A stretch of 64,000 bases of DNA, taken from contig CBDCAW010000083.1 of assembly GCA_965214025.1 (NCBI GenBank), forward strand, positions 124,001 to 188,000, in the 5' to 3' direction. Each line of letters opens with the position of its first letter. The first letter of the stretch is position 1. Of the stretch, positions 27,195 through 34,138 are shown piece by piece. Source of the DNA: Granulosicoccus sp965214025 (GTDB lineage Bacteria; Pseudomonadota; Gammaproteobacteria; Granulosicoccales; Granulosicoccaceae). The position numbers and the translations under genes were made by a program. A model generated the notes under the pieces. It saw only the letters and a program-made list of their open reading frames with translations. It had not been told where the DNA came from and did not search any database.

Positions 27195-27446
27195 GCGGTT
27201 CGCAAGAGCTTGTCGAAAACCGCCTCACGAGCTTCACCCCAACGTTGCGCGAGCGCTCTGTGCGCAATGAACTTTGTGCCCCAAACGAGTCATCGTTATC
27301 ACTTTCCCGCTGATTTCGGCCTTTCGCACAGCCGACAAGGTCAAGGTCGGTCAACCGTAGAGGCAACGTCATGCCAATGGTTGAAAGGCCCCTGAGCGCG
27401 GCAACGCTATCGCGCTACAGAGCACCGAACCGCGGGATGAAAAATC
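27195..27446. other. Intergenic region, no gene recognised
   Basis: 252 bases between the glutathione transferase and a small acidic protein. GCGGTT and AACCGC near 27193-27228 could pair as a weak hairpin after the transferase stop. Short open frames here have no recognisable content. Confidence 0.4.
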
Positions 27447-27806
27447 ATGGGAAAGACTTACAAGGCCATGCCACCTGAAGACTATGACGATGGCTACGAC
27501 GAATACGATCCGGACTTCGACGACTTTGACGAAGATGAGGGCTTCTACGATCTATCGGACGAGTATTCGGCCGGTGCCGAGCTGAAGGAACTCGGCCTTT
27601 CGGAGGCTGCCGAAGGCCACTATGAAGCTGGAAACGAGGGCCACCACAACCCGTCGAAAACGCACTACAAGAATGCAGGGCATGGCCCTTCACGCCGGCC
27701 GGAGATGAACGTGCCGCCCCGGCAGCTCCCACATGACTGGGAAGATTTCGACTACGGATTGGATGCCAGTAACGATGACGATCGTGAAGATCTGCGCTGG
27801 GGATGA
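27447..27806 (+). CDS. Acidic hypothetical protein
   Basis: A possible 119-residue protein that I do not recognise. Its first 45 residues are extremely rich in Asp, Glu and Tyr (for example DDGYDEYDPDFDDFDEDEG), followed by a GHYEAGNEGHHNPSKTHYKN middle and a C-terminal PPRQLPHDWEDFDYG that returns to acidic residues. No signal peptide, membrane segment or cysteine is seen. A weak GGGATGA precedes the ATG. The strong amino-acid bias and lack of stop codons make it more likely real than chance, but this is uncertain. It is convergent with pufC. Confidence 0.5.
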   Translation: MGKTYKAMPPEDYDDGYDEYDPDFDDFDEDEGFYDLSDEYSAGAELKELGLSEAAEGHYEAGNEGHHNPSKTHYKNAGHGPSRRPEMNVPPRQLPHDWEDFDYGLDASNDDDREDLRWG

Positions 27807-27876
27807 GGAGTCGACCTGACAGACGCGCGCTGGTTCATCTGGATGGTCCCGGCTCGCGGGCGCTGCCCTGGATTAT

Positions 27877-27905
27877 CGGGGCGCCCCGAATCACGCGGCG
27901 CCCCG
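27877..27905. terminator. Hairpin between convergent 27447 gene and pufC
   Basis: CGGGGCGCC (27877-27885) and GGCGCCCCG (27897-27905) form a perfect 9-bp GC stem with an 11-base loop between convergent genes, four bases from the pufC stop. It could terminate both transcripts. There is no long T tract on either side, so it is not a classical intrinsic terminator; it may protect the puf mRNA 3' end. Confidence 0.55.
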
Positions 27906-27908
27906 GTT

Positions 27909-29135
27909 TCAGCGAACCACCGAAGCAGGGTCGTTACTTGAGGCCTCCTGGTCGGCGGGCAACATCAAACCCACCTCCTCGGCACTGACCCGCGGTTCGT
28001 CGTCGCTCGACGGCAGCGACGGGATCGAGTCGATCGGCGTTGTGGCTGCCGCATTCGCACCGGTGCCACCGGGTACTGCACCCGGGGCTCCCGGTGCCCG
28101 CCAGACCGGATAATCATCGAGCATGCTCTCGCCATAGAATGGCTTGGCAACACCTTGATGGCAGGTGGTGCAATTGACCTTCGGTGCATCACCCAGTGCA
28201 CCCAGACGCTTCGGTGGATACGTCGGTCCCAGCGGTTCGAGGTACGCGTTGTTCAGTGCCGGCACCATCTGCAGTGCATGCCAGGCGGTCACGCGAGCCG
28301 GCGGTGACATTTCCCAGGACGTGAAAGAGCGCGTGTTGTGACAGTAGGTGCAGTTCTGCCCCAGTGATTCGGACATGTGAATCATCAGTGAGTACGTGTT
28401 CTCGGTCGTCTGTGTGGGTTCGTTGGTCTTCACCCCTTTCAACGGCAACGGGTATTGCGATATCGCACGGATCTGAGCCTGATCCTTGGTCAGGTACTTT
28501 GAGAACGGGTCGCTGTGCATCGAGGTGTAGCCGACATCCTCGGCCACATGATTCTGCGAATAGCTCTTCGAACTGAAGCCGCTCGCGGTCTCGGGGCCGT
28601 CTTCCTTGAACCAGACGTACTCCGGCACGTTCTTGCCACGATGGCACGTCAGACAAGTCACTCCGGTGTTGCCGACATGCGGTTTCCACTTCGAGTTGAT
28701 CTTCTGCGTCATCTGCATCATGCGACGTGAGACCCGCTTGGTGTAGAGCTCGTTCGAGGCAAAATTGTTGCCCACATGACAATAGGCGCAGCCTTGCTCC
28801 GGCGACACCCATTTGGTCATGGCCTGCATGGTCCGTGTGAACTGACCGACGCTCAGATGCCCGAGCACCTCGACGTTCTGATAGACATCGCCTGCCTTCG
28901 GCCCGGTATCCGGCACCGCCGGCTGCGGCTTGGGCAGCACGTTCGCATCAACCAGATCCTTCGTCAGATCGGGGTTGCTGGTGGTCTGCATACCCACACC
29001 GCGATAGCCGATCTGCTCGGTCTCCATCGGCGGCGCTTCCCAGCAGCCCTGCAACACGATCGCACCGATCATGACGATCGCCGCACGGCTCAGACGCGTG
29101 CATTCACGGTGTCGGGATGTCGTTGTCGTGCTCAT
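27909..29135 (-). CDS. pufC: Reaction-centre tetraheme cytochrome c subunit PufC
   Basis: Periplasmic four-heme cytochrome that re-reduces the oxidised special pair. Four CxxCH heme sites are visible: CAYCH, CLTCH, CTYCH and CTTCH. The N-terminus has a signal sequence with a lipobox (IVLQGC), so the mature protein is probably a lipoprotein anchored to the membrane. Met ligands are plausible in the SVGQFTRTMQAMTKWVSPE-type helices preceding each heme. The 408 residues include a Pro/Ala/Gly/Ser-rich tail of about 65 residues after the last heme, longer than usual. The ATG overlaps the pufM stop (ATGA). It is the last gene of the puf operon and is followed by a hairpin. Confidence 0.96.
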   Translation of the reverse strand: MSTTTTSRHRECTRLSRAAIVMIGAIVLQGCWEAPPMETEQIGYRGVGMQTTSNPDLTKDLVDANVLPKPQPAVPDTGPKAGDVYQNVEVLGHLSVGQFTRTMQAMTKWVSPEQGCAYCHVGNNFASNELYTKRVSRRMMQMTQKINSKWKPHVGNTGVTCLTCHRGKNVPEYVWFKEDGPETASGFSSKSYSQNHVAEDVGYTSMHSDPFSKYLTKDQAQIRAISQYPLPLKGVKTNEPTQTTENTYSLMIHMSESLGQNCTYCHNTRSFTSWEMSPPARVTAWHALQMVPALNNAYLEPLGPTYPPKRLGALGDAPKVNCTTCHQGVAKPFYGESMLDDYPVWRAPGAPGAVPGGTGANAAATTPIDSIPSLPSSDDEPRVSAEEVGLMLPADQEASSNDPASVVR

Positions 29136-30160
29136 TGTGCTGCCCCCGTACCACCCATGATCGCCGCCGGTGGTGCTGTCGGATCCACGCCGGAACCCAT
29201 TCCCGCCGCCGGATCGACCGATGGCGGATAGACCTCCGGATAGGCCGGTGCGATACCGTGCTTGACGCCCCAGAGATACCAGTTGTCTACGACCGTTCCG
29301 GTCAGAAGGATGCCGATGCCACCGGTGATCGGGCAGAGCACGGCAAACCACCAGGCCCAACGGTGAATCGATTCCATGGAGGCGTTGAAACCCATGCACC
29401 AGCGCCAGAACAGTGCGGCACGCTCGGTGGCCGTGCCCCGATCGGTGATCTGCTCGATCTCTCGTTCGCCACCGTAGCGGCCCACGGCAAGTATGGTCCC
29501 GGCGTGCATGCCGAAAAGAACGGCCGAACCATACAGGAAGGTTATCGACAGCATGTGGAACGGGTTGTAGAACAGGTTGCCGTACCGAATCGAAAAGGCG
29601 GCCGTCCAATCGAGATGCGGGAATATGCCGAACGGCACCGCCTCACTGAAGGACCCCATCAGCAAGGGCCGAATGAAGCCCAGCACCAGGTAGAGCCAGA
29701 TCGCCGCACCGAACGCCCATGGCACGTGATAGCCCATGCCCAGCGCCTTGGCACGTAGATAGGTTCGCAACCACCAGAGCATGATCGCAACCGTCAGGAA
29801 GAAGCCGGCCATCAGCCACCAGCCACCTTCCGCCAGCGGTGGAATGCCGATGCCGTATTCCGGTGACGGCGGCTCCAGCGCCAGCCAGAACAGCTGGCGA
29901 ACGAACTGCACCACATCCCAGTTCACCGAGGCGAGCATGTTCAGGCCGATGATCTCGAAGGCGATGAAGCCGCTGATCAATGACAGCATACCCGCGGTGC
30001 CAAGATAGATCGGGCCGATCTGGGCATTTCCCAGGACCCCTGCCCAGCGGCTGAAGTTGATACCACCGAGCCGTTCGCCGACCCCGTTGGCAATGGGAAT
30101 CCCGGCTTCGCCCGGACCCCGAACCTGAACCTGCGTGAAGATGTTCTGATATTCAGCCAT
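29132..30160 (-). CDS. pufM: Photosynthetic reaction centre M subunit
   Basis: M subunit of the quinone-type reaction centre, with five membrane helices binding pigments and QA. The start is MAEYQNIFTQVQVRGPG, the usual M N-terminus. YNPFHMLSITFLYG carries the special-pair His ligand. MHAGTILAVGRYGGEREIEQ carries His and Glu iron ligands, and NASMESIHRWAWW the second iron His. The 342-residue length exceeds many homologues because of a C-terminal Pro/Gly/Ala tail of about 35 residues. An AGGAG site in the nine-base gap after pufL serves it. Confidence 0.98.
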   Translation of the reverse strand: MAEYQNIFTQVQVRGPGEAGIPIANGVGERLGGINFSRWAGVLGNAQIGPIYLGTAGMLSLISGFIAFEIIGLNMLASVNWDVVQFVRQLFWLALEPPSPEYGIGIPPLAEGGWWLMAGFFLTVAIMLWWLRTYLRAKALGMGYHVPWAFGAAIWLYLVLGFIRPLLMGSFSEAVPFGIFPHLDWTAAFSIRYGNLFYNPFHMLSITFLYGSAVLFGMHAGTILAVGRYGGEREIEQITDRGTATERAALFWRWCMGFNASMESIHRWAWWFAVLCPITGGIGILLTGTVVDNWYLWGVKHGIAPAYPEVYPPSVDPAAGMGSGVDPTAPPAAIMGGTGAAQ

Positions 30161-30169
30161 GGTGCTCTC

Positions 30170-30994
30170 CTAACCCCATACCGGAAGGTCGAGCCACCAG
30201 TTCCACCATTCCGGCCAGCCGCGTGTCCAGAAGGGTCCACTGATGACGATGCAGACGGCACTCCAGAATGAGGCATTGATCGCGAGGAACATGCCCAGTC
30301 GGTGGATACCCAGGGTACCGATGGAATAGCCGATGATGTCCCGGAAGTAGGTGTCTTCATACTCGGGAGTCTTGACCTTTTCACCCTTGGGAGGGTTGGT
30401 GGCCGATAGTACGAGCCCGCCGTGCAGTGAAAGCGCGAGCACCGTGGTGAAGAAGAACGTGACGGCCAGCATATGCGCCGGGTTGTAATGAAAGTGCAGG
30501 AACTGATAGCCGACGTTCGACACCCAATCGAGGTGGCTCAGAATGCCGTACGGAAATCCGTGCCCCCACGCGCCCAGCAGTATCGGCCGAATGACGACCA
30601 GCGTGACGTAGGCGAGAATGGCGAACGCGAAGACGATGGGTACGTGATAACCCATACCGAGCTTGCGGGAGATCTCGACCTGTCGCAACGCCCATGAGAC
30701 GAAGGCACCGATTGCACAGATGGTGATCACCTGCCACAGCCCACCTTCCATCAAGGGTGCGAAACCCAGGCCGTAGCTGATGTCCGGCGGCGCGATGTTG
30801 ATCTGCCAGACGTTCCAGGTCGGTCCTTGCGAAGCTCCATAGATGATCAGCAGCGTCCCGATCACCGAGAAGAAAATCGTGGTAACGCCGAAGAAACCGA
30901 CGTAGAAAGCGCCCACCCAGAAGTCGAAGAGGTCGCCGCCGATCAACGTGCCCCCTCGGACACGGTACTTCTTTTCAAAGCTCAGCATCGCCAT
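30170..30994 (-). CDS. pufL: Photosynthetic reaction centre L subunit
   Basis: L subunit of the reaction centre, binding QB and half of the special pair. It has the start LSFEKKYRVRGGTLIGGDLF, FHYNPAHMLAVTFFFTT with the special-pair His, SLHGGLVLSATNP with an iron His, and TLGIHRLGMFLAINASF with the second iron His. I favour ATG 30994 (MAMLSFEKKYRV, 274 residues) over ATG 31003 because the AGGAG upstream lies only two bases from the latter but 11 from the former, and homologues begin near there. It is separated from pufA by a 223-base region with a large hairpin. Confidence 0.97.
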   Translation of the reverse strand: MAMLSFEKKYRVRGGTLIGGDLFDFWVGAFYVGFFGVTTIFFSVIGTLLIIYGASQGPTWNVWQINIAPPDISYGLGFAPLMEGGLWQVITICAIGAFVSWALRQVEISRKLGMGYHVPIVFAFAILAYVTLVVIRPILLGAWGHGFPYGILSHLDWVSNVGYQFLHFHYNPAHMLAVTFFFTTVLALSLHGGLVLSATNPPKGEKVKTPEYEDTYFRDIIGYSIGTLGIHRLGMFLAINASFWSAVCIVISGPFWTRGWPEWWNWWLDLPVWG

Positions 30995-31133
30995 GAGTGG
31001 CATCTCTCCTGTGTTGGCTGAACGCGTCGGTGCTCAATACCGACCTACGCTTTCCACGGTTACGAACGAGCGGTTATGTACAAGCGGTCGTGAAAGTGCT
31101 GCGAAAATCAACTGCCATTGGATGGGTAGATCA

Positions 31134-31187
31134 GCCGGCAGGTGGTCGATACCGGATCGAATGGGTATCGACGACCTGCCCGCTGGC
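31134..31187 (-). other. Large intercistronic stem-loop between pufA and pufL
   Basis: Arms at 31134-31153 and 31164-31187 pair over about 20 bases with one mismatch and small bulges and a ten-base loop. In Rhodobacter, hairpins in the same place slow 3' decay of the pufBA part so that antenna proteins outnumber reaction centres; position and strength suggest the same job here. No T tract follows, so it is not an obvious terminator. The rest of 31004-31217 has no gene. Confidence 0.7.
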
Positions 31188-31217
31188 CATCACTGCAGGC
31201 AAGCCGGGCAGCCGGAC

Positions 31218-31433
31218 TCAGCCAATTCGCGTCAGCGAAACGGTACTGGGCGGCACGATCGTGCCATCGATGCTCGCTGCCGGCTCCGGTGCGATGTTCT
31301 GCGGCCCTTCGATCCAATTGAAGCGGTCTGTGCTGAGCAGGATGAAATGAATCACGATTGCCAGTATGAAAAGAAAGCCCGCCAGGCCAATCAATGCCCT
31401 GCGCGGATCAAACAGTAGCCAAATGCGCCACAT
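31218..31433 (-). CDS. pufA: Light-harvesting LH1 alpha polypeptide
   Basis: Alpha apoprotein of the core antenna, a single-helix protein that pairs with beta and binds bacteriochlorophyll through one His. The 71-residue protein starts MWRIWLLFDPRRALIGLAGF, has the ligand His in AIVIHFILLSTDRFNW and ends with a variable periplasmic tail. The WRIWLLFDPR start and LLSTDRFNW are diagnostic for LH1 alpha. It lies 18 bases after pufB. Confidence 0.97.
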   Translation of the reverse strand: MWRIWLLFDPRRALIGLAGFLFILAIVIHFILLSTDRFNWIEGPQNIAPEPAASIDGTIVPPSTVSLTRIG

Positions 31434-31451
31434 GATGAGTTCTCCGGTTGA

Positions 31452-31676
31452 TCAAGCGAGGTAGGTCATGGCGGCGACGACTTTTTCAGTCGTGCCGTTG
31501 AGCATCGAGTAGCCCTCCACACCCGGGAACCACGGGCGCCACATCCACACGAGGAAGTGAGCAACCACGGCGATTGCGGTGAAGAACAAGAAACTCGTGA
31601 TGAAGATCGCGTGAAACTCACGAGCCTCGTTCTGACTCAGCCCAGATAGGGAACCACCTGGTGTGTCTTCAGCCAT
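31452..31676 (-). CDS. pufB: Light-harvesting LH1 beta polypeptide
   Basis: Beta apoprotein of the core antenna. The 74-residue protein has the polar N-terminus GLSQNEAREFHAIF, the helix with the bacteriochlorophyll ligand His in VVAHFLVWMWRPWF, and a C-terminal extension PGVEGYSMLNGTTEKVVAAM similar in kind to that of R. rubrum LH1 beta. The start is set by a perfect AGGAGG eight bases before ATG 31676. The open frame upstream to 31769 has no ribosome site. Confidence 0.96.
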   Translation of the reverse strand: MAEDTPGGSLSGLSQNEAREFHAIFITSFLFFTAIAVVAHFLVWMWRPWFPGVEGYSMLNGTTEKVVAAMTYLA

Positions 31677-31883
31677 TGGTAAAGCCTCCTGATTGACGGA
31701 CCATGGGTCCTGTATAGACGCCGATGGCGTCAGCAAGATACCGGGCCGATGGCCTCGGCGATTTTCCATTTGGGCTGTAGCGCCAAACGAAACCGTATGT
31801 CTGAAACGCTGCCGGCGCCGGCACGCCGGTCAAGGCCATTGGCACGGCCTGCCGGCCGAAAGCGACGAACGGCACGGTGCGAT
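31677..31883 (-). other. pufQ-pufB intergenic region
   Basis: 207 bases with no recognisable gene. It holds a perfect 12-base palindrome GCCGGCGCCGGC (31811-31822), two copies of GCCGATGGC and the strong AGGAGG site of pufB. It may form mRNA structure that sets the pufQ:pufB ratio; this is inference. Confidence 0.4.
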
Positions 31884-32150
31884 TCAGACCTGAAAGATGT
31901 AGGGGACGGTGCTCTGCGCGGCGTTCTTCGCCTCGCACACCAGACCACAGCGCGACGCCGTGCCATCGAGGAAACGCAGCGCCTGCGGCAGCATGCGGTT
32001 GAGCACGACCAGGCAGAGGCAGACGCTGAACACCAGCGCGAACACGACCCGATACTCGACCGCGCTGACCGGAGCCAGATGGTGGCTCTGCTGGTCGATA
32101 GAGGCGGCTGAAGCGGTCCCGGTTTGCAGAACTGTAGGTAGATTCGTCAT
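31884..32150 (-). CDS. pufQ: PufQ, cytochrome-subunit-like bacteriochlorophyll assembly factor
   Basis: Small membrane protein encoded at the head of puf operons; in Rhodobacter it supports bacteriochlorophyll synthesis, perhaps as a carrier of intermediates. The 88-residue protein has one hydrophobic helix (YRVVFALVFSVCLCLVVLN) and a C-terminal SRCGLVCEAKNAAQSTVPYI, ending IFQV, which matches the shape of the PufQ C-terminus. Similarity outside the helix and tail is weak, so the call rests mostly on position and the tail. The start is ATG 32150. The puf promoter lies about 160 bases upstream. Confidence 0.82.
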   Translation of the reverse strand: MTNLPTVLQTGTASAASIDQQSHHLAPVSAVEYRVVFALVFSVCLCLVVLNRMLPQALRFLDGTASRCGLVCEAKNAAQSTVPYIFQV

Positions 32151-32308
32151 GTTGATTTCCGCTGTCTGTTCTATCGATGTTTGCCCGTGACCTGCGAACG
32201 GCGATTCCGAGGTCGTGTATGAGCAGGTTTCGTGACGGGTCCTGGCCGACATCGGCTGGTTCCGGCTGGCCGTGTCTCGACGGACTGTCAGTATCCCTTC
32301 TCAGTATG

Positions 32309-32352
32309 TGTCATTCTAAGTTGACACCACAAAATGTCAATTAAAAACTACG
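32309..32352 (-). promoter_or_regulatory. puf promoter with PpsR operator and near-match second site
   Basis: On the minus strand a consensus TTGACA (plus 32335-32340), 16-base spacer and TAGAAT (plus 32313-32318) make a good sigma-70 promoter for pufQBALMC. An exact TGT-N12-ACA site (32309-32326) covers the -10. A near match, TGT-N12-ACG (32335-32352), covers the -35. The two sites start 26 bases apart, the tandem layout known for cooperative PpsR binding. The leader to pufQ is about 150 bases. Confidence 0.75.
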
Positions 32353-32484
32353 GTTTTTTCACATTTCAAGTGCCTGTTACACAAGCGCAATGAAGCCGCT
32401 CGCGATGCTTGGGCGAGAGAGGTCTGACAGGAAAGATCAGAGAAGGCGGAGGAGAGGCCTGCGCGGTAGAAAGGGGTGCAGCGA

Positions 32485-32529
32485 GGCTCTTCCAAAGGGC
32501 TCTTTGGAGCCGGCCCGGCAGGGGCCGGC
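32485..32529 (-). terminator. GC-rich hairpins downstream of bchZ
   Basis: Just past the bchZ stop, GCCGGCCC (32509-32516) and GGGCCGGC (32522-32529) form an 8-bp stem with a 5-base loop. An overlapping second stem pairs CCAAAG (32492-32497) with CTTTGG (32502-32507). They separate the bchCXYZ operon from the puf promoter and could stop or slow read-through. No T run is seen. The remaining bases of 32353-32531 hold nothing else recognisable. Confidence 0.5.
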
Positions 32530-32531
32530 CC

Positions 32532-33977
32532 TCAGTGCACCGGTTCGTCGACGTTACCCTGCGCCTGCACATGTGCGACGGTAACGCGGGTGGCGCCTGC
32601 CTCCCTGGCGGTTTTCTCGCTGGCATCGCGCAGGCGCTTGGCCGCAGAGATGCGCACCAGCACCGGCTGGTTCTCCACCTGCGCTTCGAGCAGCTGGTGA
32701 GCAGCCTGATCCCAGGCCAGCGAGGTCTGCAGACGGCTCGGTGTGATATCGGCCGTATCGTCGAGCACACTGCCCAGCGGGAGGATGTGGAACAGGGCGT
32801 CGAACAGGGCGTTGCACACCTCCTGCACCAGATAGGTGGCACCTGCATAGCCCATGAACGGTGTACCGGTGTGACGCCGGATACAGGTGCCGGGGAACGA
32901 GGCCGGTATGTAGCAGGCCTTCGAGCCGATCTCCGCCAGGTACATACGCTCGTTATAGCTGCCGAACACGATCAGCGGCGTCTTCTCCTGTACCAGCTGG
33001 CGAATGTTTTCGTTGTCAGTCTTCTTGCCGGGGCATCGCGAGATCGCGAACTGGCATGGCAGGCCGAGCTCATCTTCCAGAAACAGGCGCATGCCACGTG
33101 CATAGGTTTCGTGAGCGACCACCCCGAAGCTGGCCGTGCCGAAGAAATCCTGAGTCACCGATCGCCACAGGTCCCAGATCGGCTTGATGGTGGTGTGCTT
33201 CTCCTGCTCGATGAACGGTTCCGGATCGAGCTCCGCCAGCTCGCCGAGCGTGCGCAGGAATTTCGTGGTGCTGTGCAGGCCGATCGGCGCCTGCAGATAC
33301 GGACGCTCCAGCGCCTCGCACAGCATCCGGCCGTATTCGCGAAACAGGCAGATGTTCACGTCCGCGTCCGCCAGCTTGTGGATGTCGGCCAGGTGCGCAC
33401 CCAACGGAAACACCATGTTCACCTCGCACCCGATGCCTTCCACCAGGCGAACGATTTCGGCCACATCCGATGGCATGTTGAACTGACCGTACATCGGCCC
33501 GATCAGGTTCACGCGAGGCTTGTCACCCTCCTTGCGCCGACGCTTCGGTACCCGCTTCGGCCCGAACTCCGTCCACAGCCAGTACAGGGCGCGGTTCGCA
33601 CTCTGCCACTGATCTTCATCGATGGTACGTGGCAGGAAGCGCAGGATGCCGGTACCCTCCGGCGTCACACCACCGCCGATCATCTCGGCGATCGAGCCGG
33701 TGACCACGACCGCCGGCAGGCTCGGGTCGAGTGTCTGGTGTGCCCGCCGCATGGCCTTTTCAGTACCTTCCTGGCCCAGCTCCTCCTCGCCGAGGCCGGT
33801 AACGACGATCGGCAACTCGTGGGGCGGCAGGCCATCGGTGTAATGCAACACCGAGGTCACAGGCAGATTCTCGCAGCCTACCGGACCATCGATGATGACC
33901 TGCAGGCCTTTGATGGCAGTGAACGCATACACCGAACCCCAGTACCCGCCCGCCCTGTCGTGATCGAGTACCAGCAT
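32532..33977 (-). CDS. bchZ: Chlorophyllide a reductase subunit Z
   Basis: Catalytic subunit of the nitrogenase-like chlorophyllide a oxidoreductase (BchXYZ), which reduces the C7-C8 bond to give the bacteriochlorin ring. The 481-residue protein starts MLVLDHDRAGGYWGSVYAF, has a cluster-ligand Cys in DGPVGCENLPV and the segments LHYTDGLPPHELPIVVTG and GPMYGQFNMPSDVAEI. I use ATG 33977 because family similarity begins there; an open frame extends to 34067. No strong ribosome site precedes it; a 17-codon reading frame (34030-33977) ends TGATG on this start, so translation may be coupled. Confidence 0.95.
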   Translation of the reverse strand: MLVLDHDRAGGYWGSVYAFTAIKGLQVIIDGPVGCENLPVTSVLHYTDGLPPHELPIVVTGLGEEELGQEGTEKAMRRAHQTLDPSLPAVVVTGSIAEMIGGGVTPEGTGILRFLPRTIDEDQWQSANRALYWLWTEFGPKRVPKRRRKEGDKPRVNLIGPMYGQFNMPSDVAEIVRLVEGIGCEVNMVFPLGAHLADIHKLADADVNICLFREYGRMLCEALERPYLQAPIGLHSTTKFLRTLGELAELDPEPFIEQEKHTTIKPIWDLWRSVTQDFFGTASFGVVAHETYARGMRLFLEDELGLPCQFAISRCPGKKTDNENIRQLVQEKTPLIVFGSYNERMYLAEIGSKACYIPASFPGTCIRRHTGTPFMGYAGATYLVQEVCNALFDALFHILPLGSVLDDTADITPSRLQTSLAWDQAAHQLLEAQVENQPVLVRISAAKRLRDASEKTAREAGATRVTVAHVQAQGNVDEPVH

Positions 33978-34047
33978 CAGTGGCCCGCCGTACGTTTGCT
34001 GTCGAAAACCAAGTTGTCGAAAATCAACATGAAATGAACCTTGTTCG

Positions 34048-34138
34048 GTTGCCGTGCTCTTGCGCACATTGGCCCGTTCGACGAGCTTGCATACCTATCG
34101 TCGCCTATTGTGTTGCCGTACTCTTGCGCGCATCGGCC
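34048..34138. repeat. Duplicated 27-bp segment of the bchY 3' end
   Basis: The segments 34048-34074 and 34112-34138 are about 27 bases long and nearly identical. The second is the end of bchY, encoding ADARKSTATQ and the stop. The first lies in the bchY-bchZ gap and would read NVRKSTATEQ. Spacing is 64 bases. This looks like an old local duplication that enlarged the gap. Confidence 0.6.
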
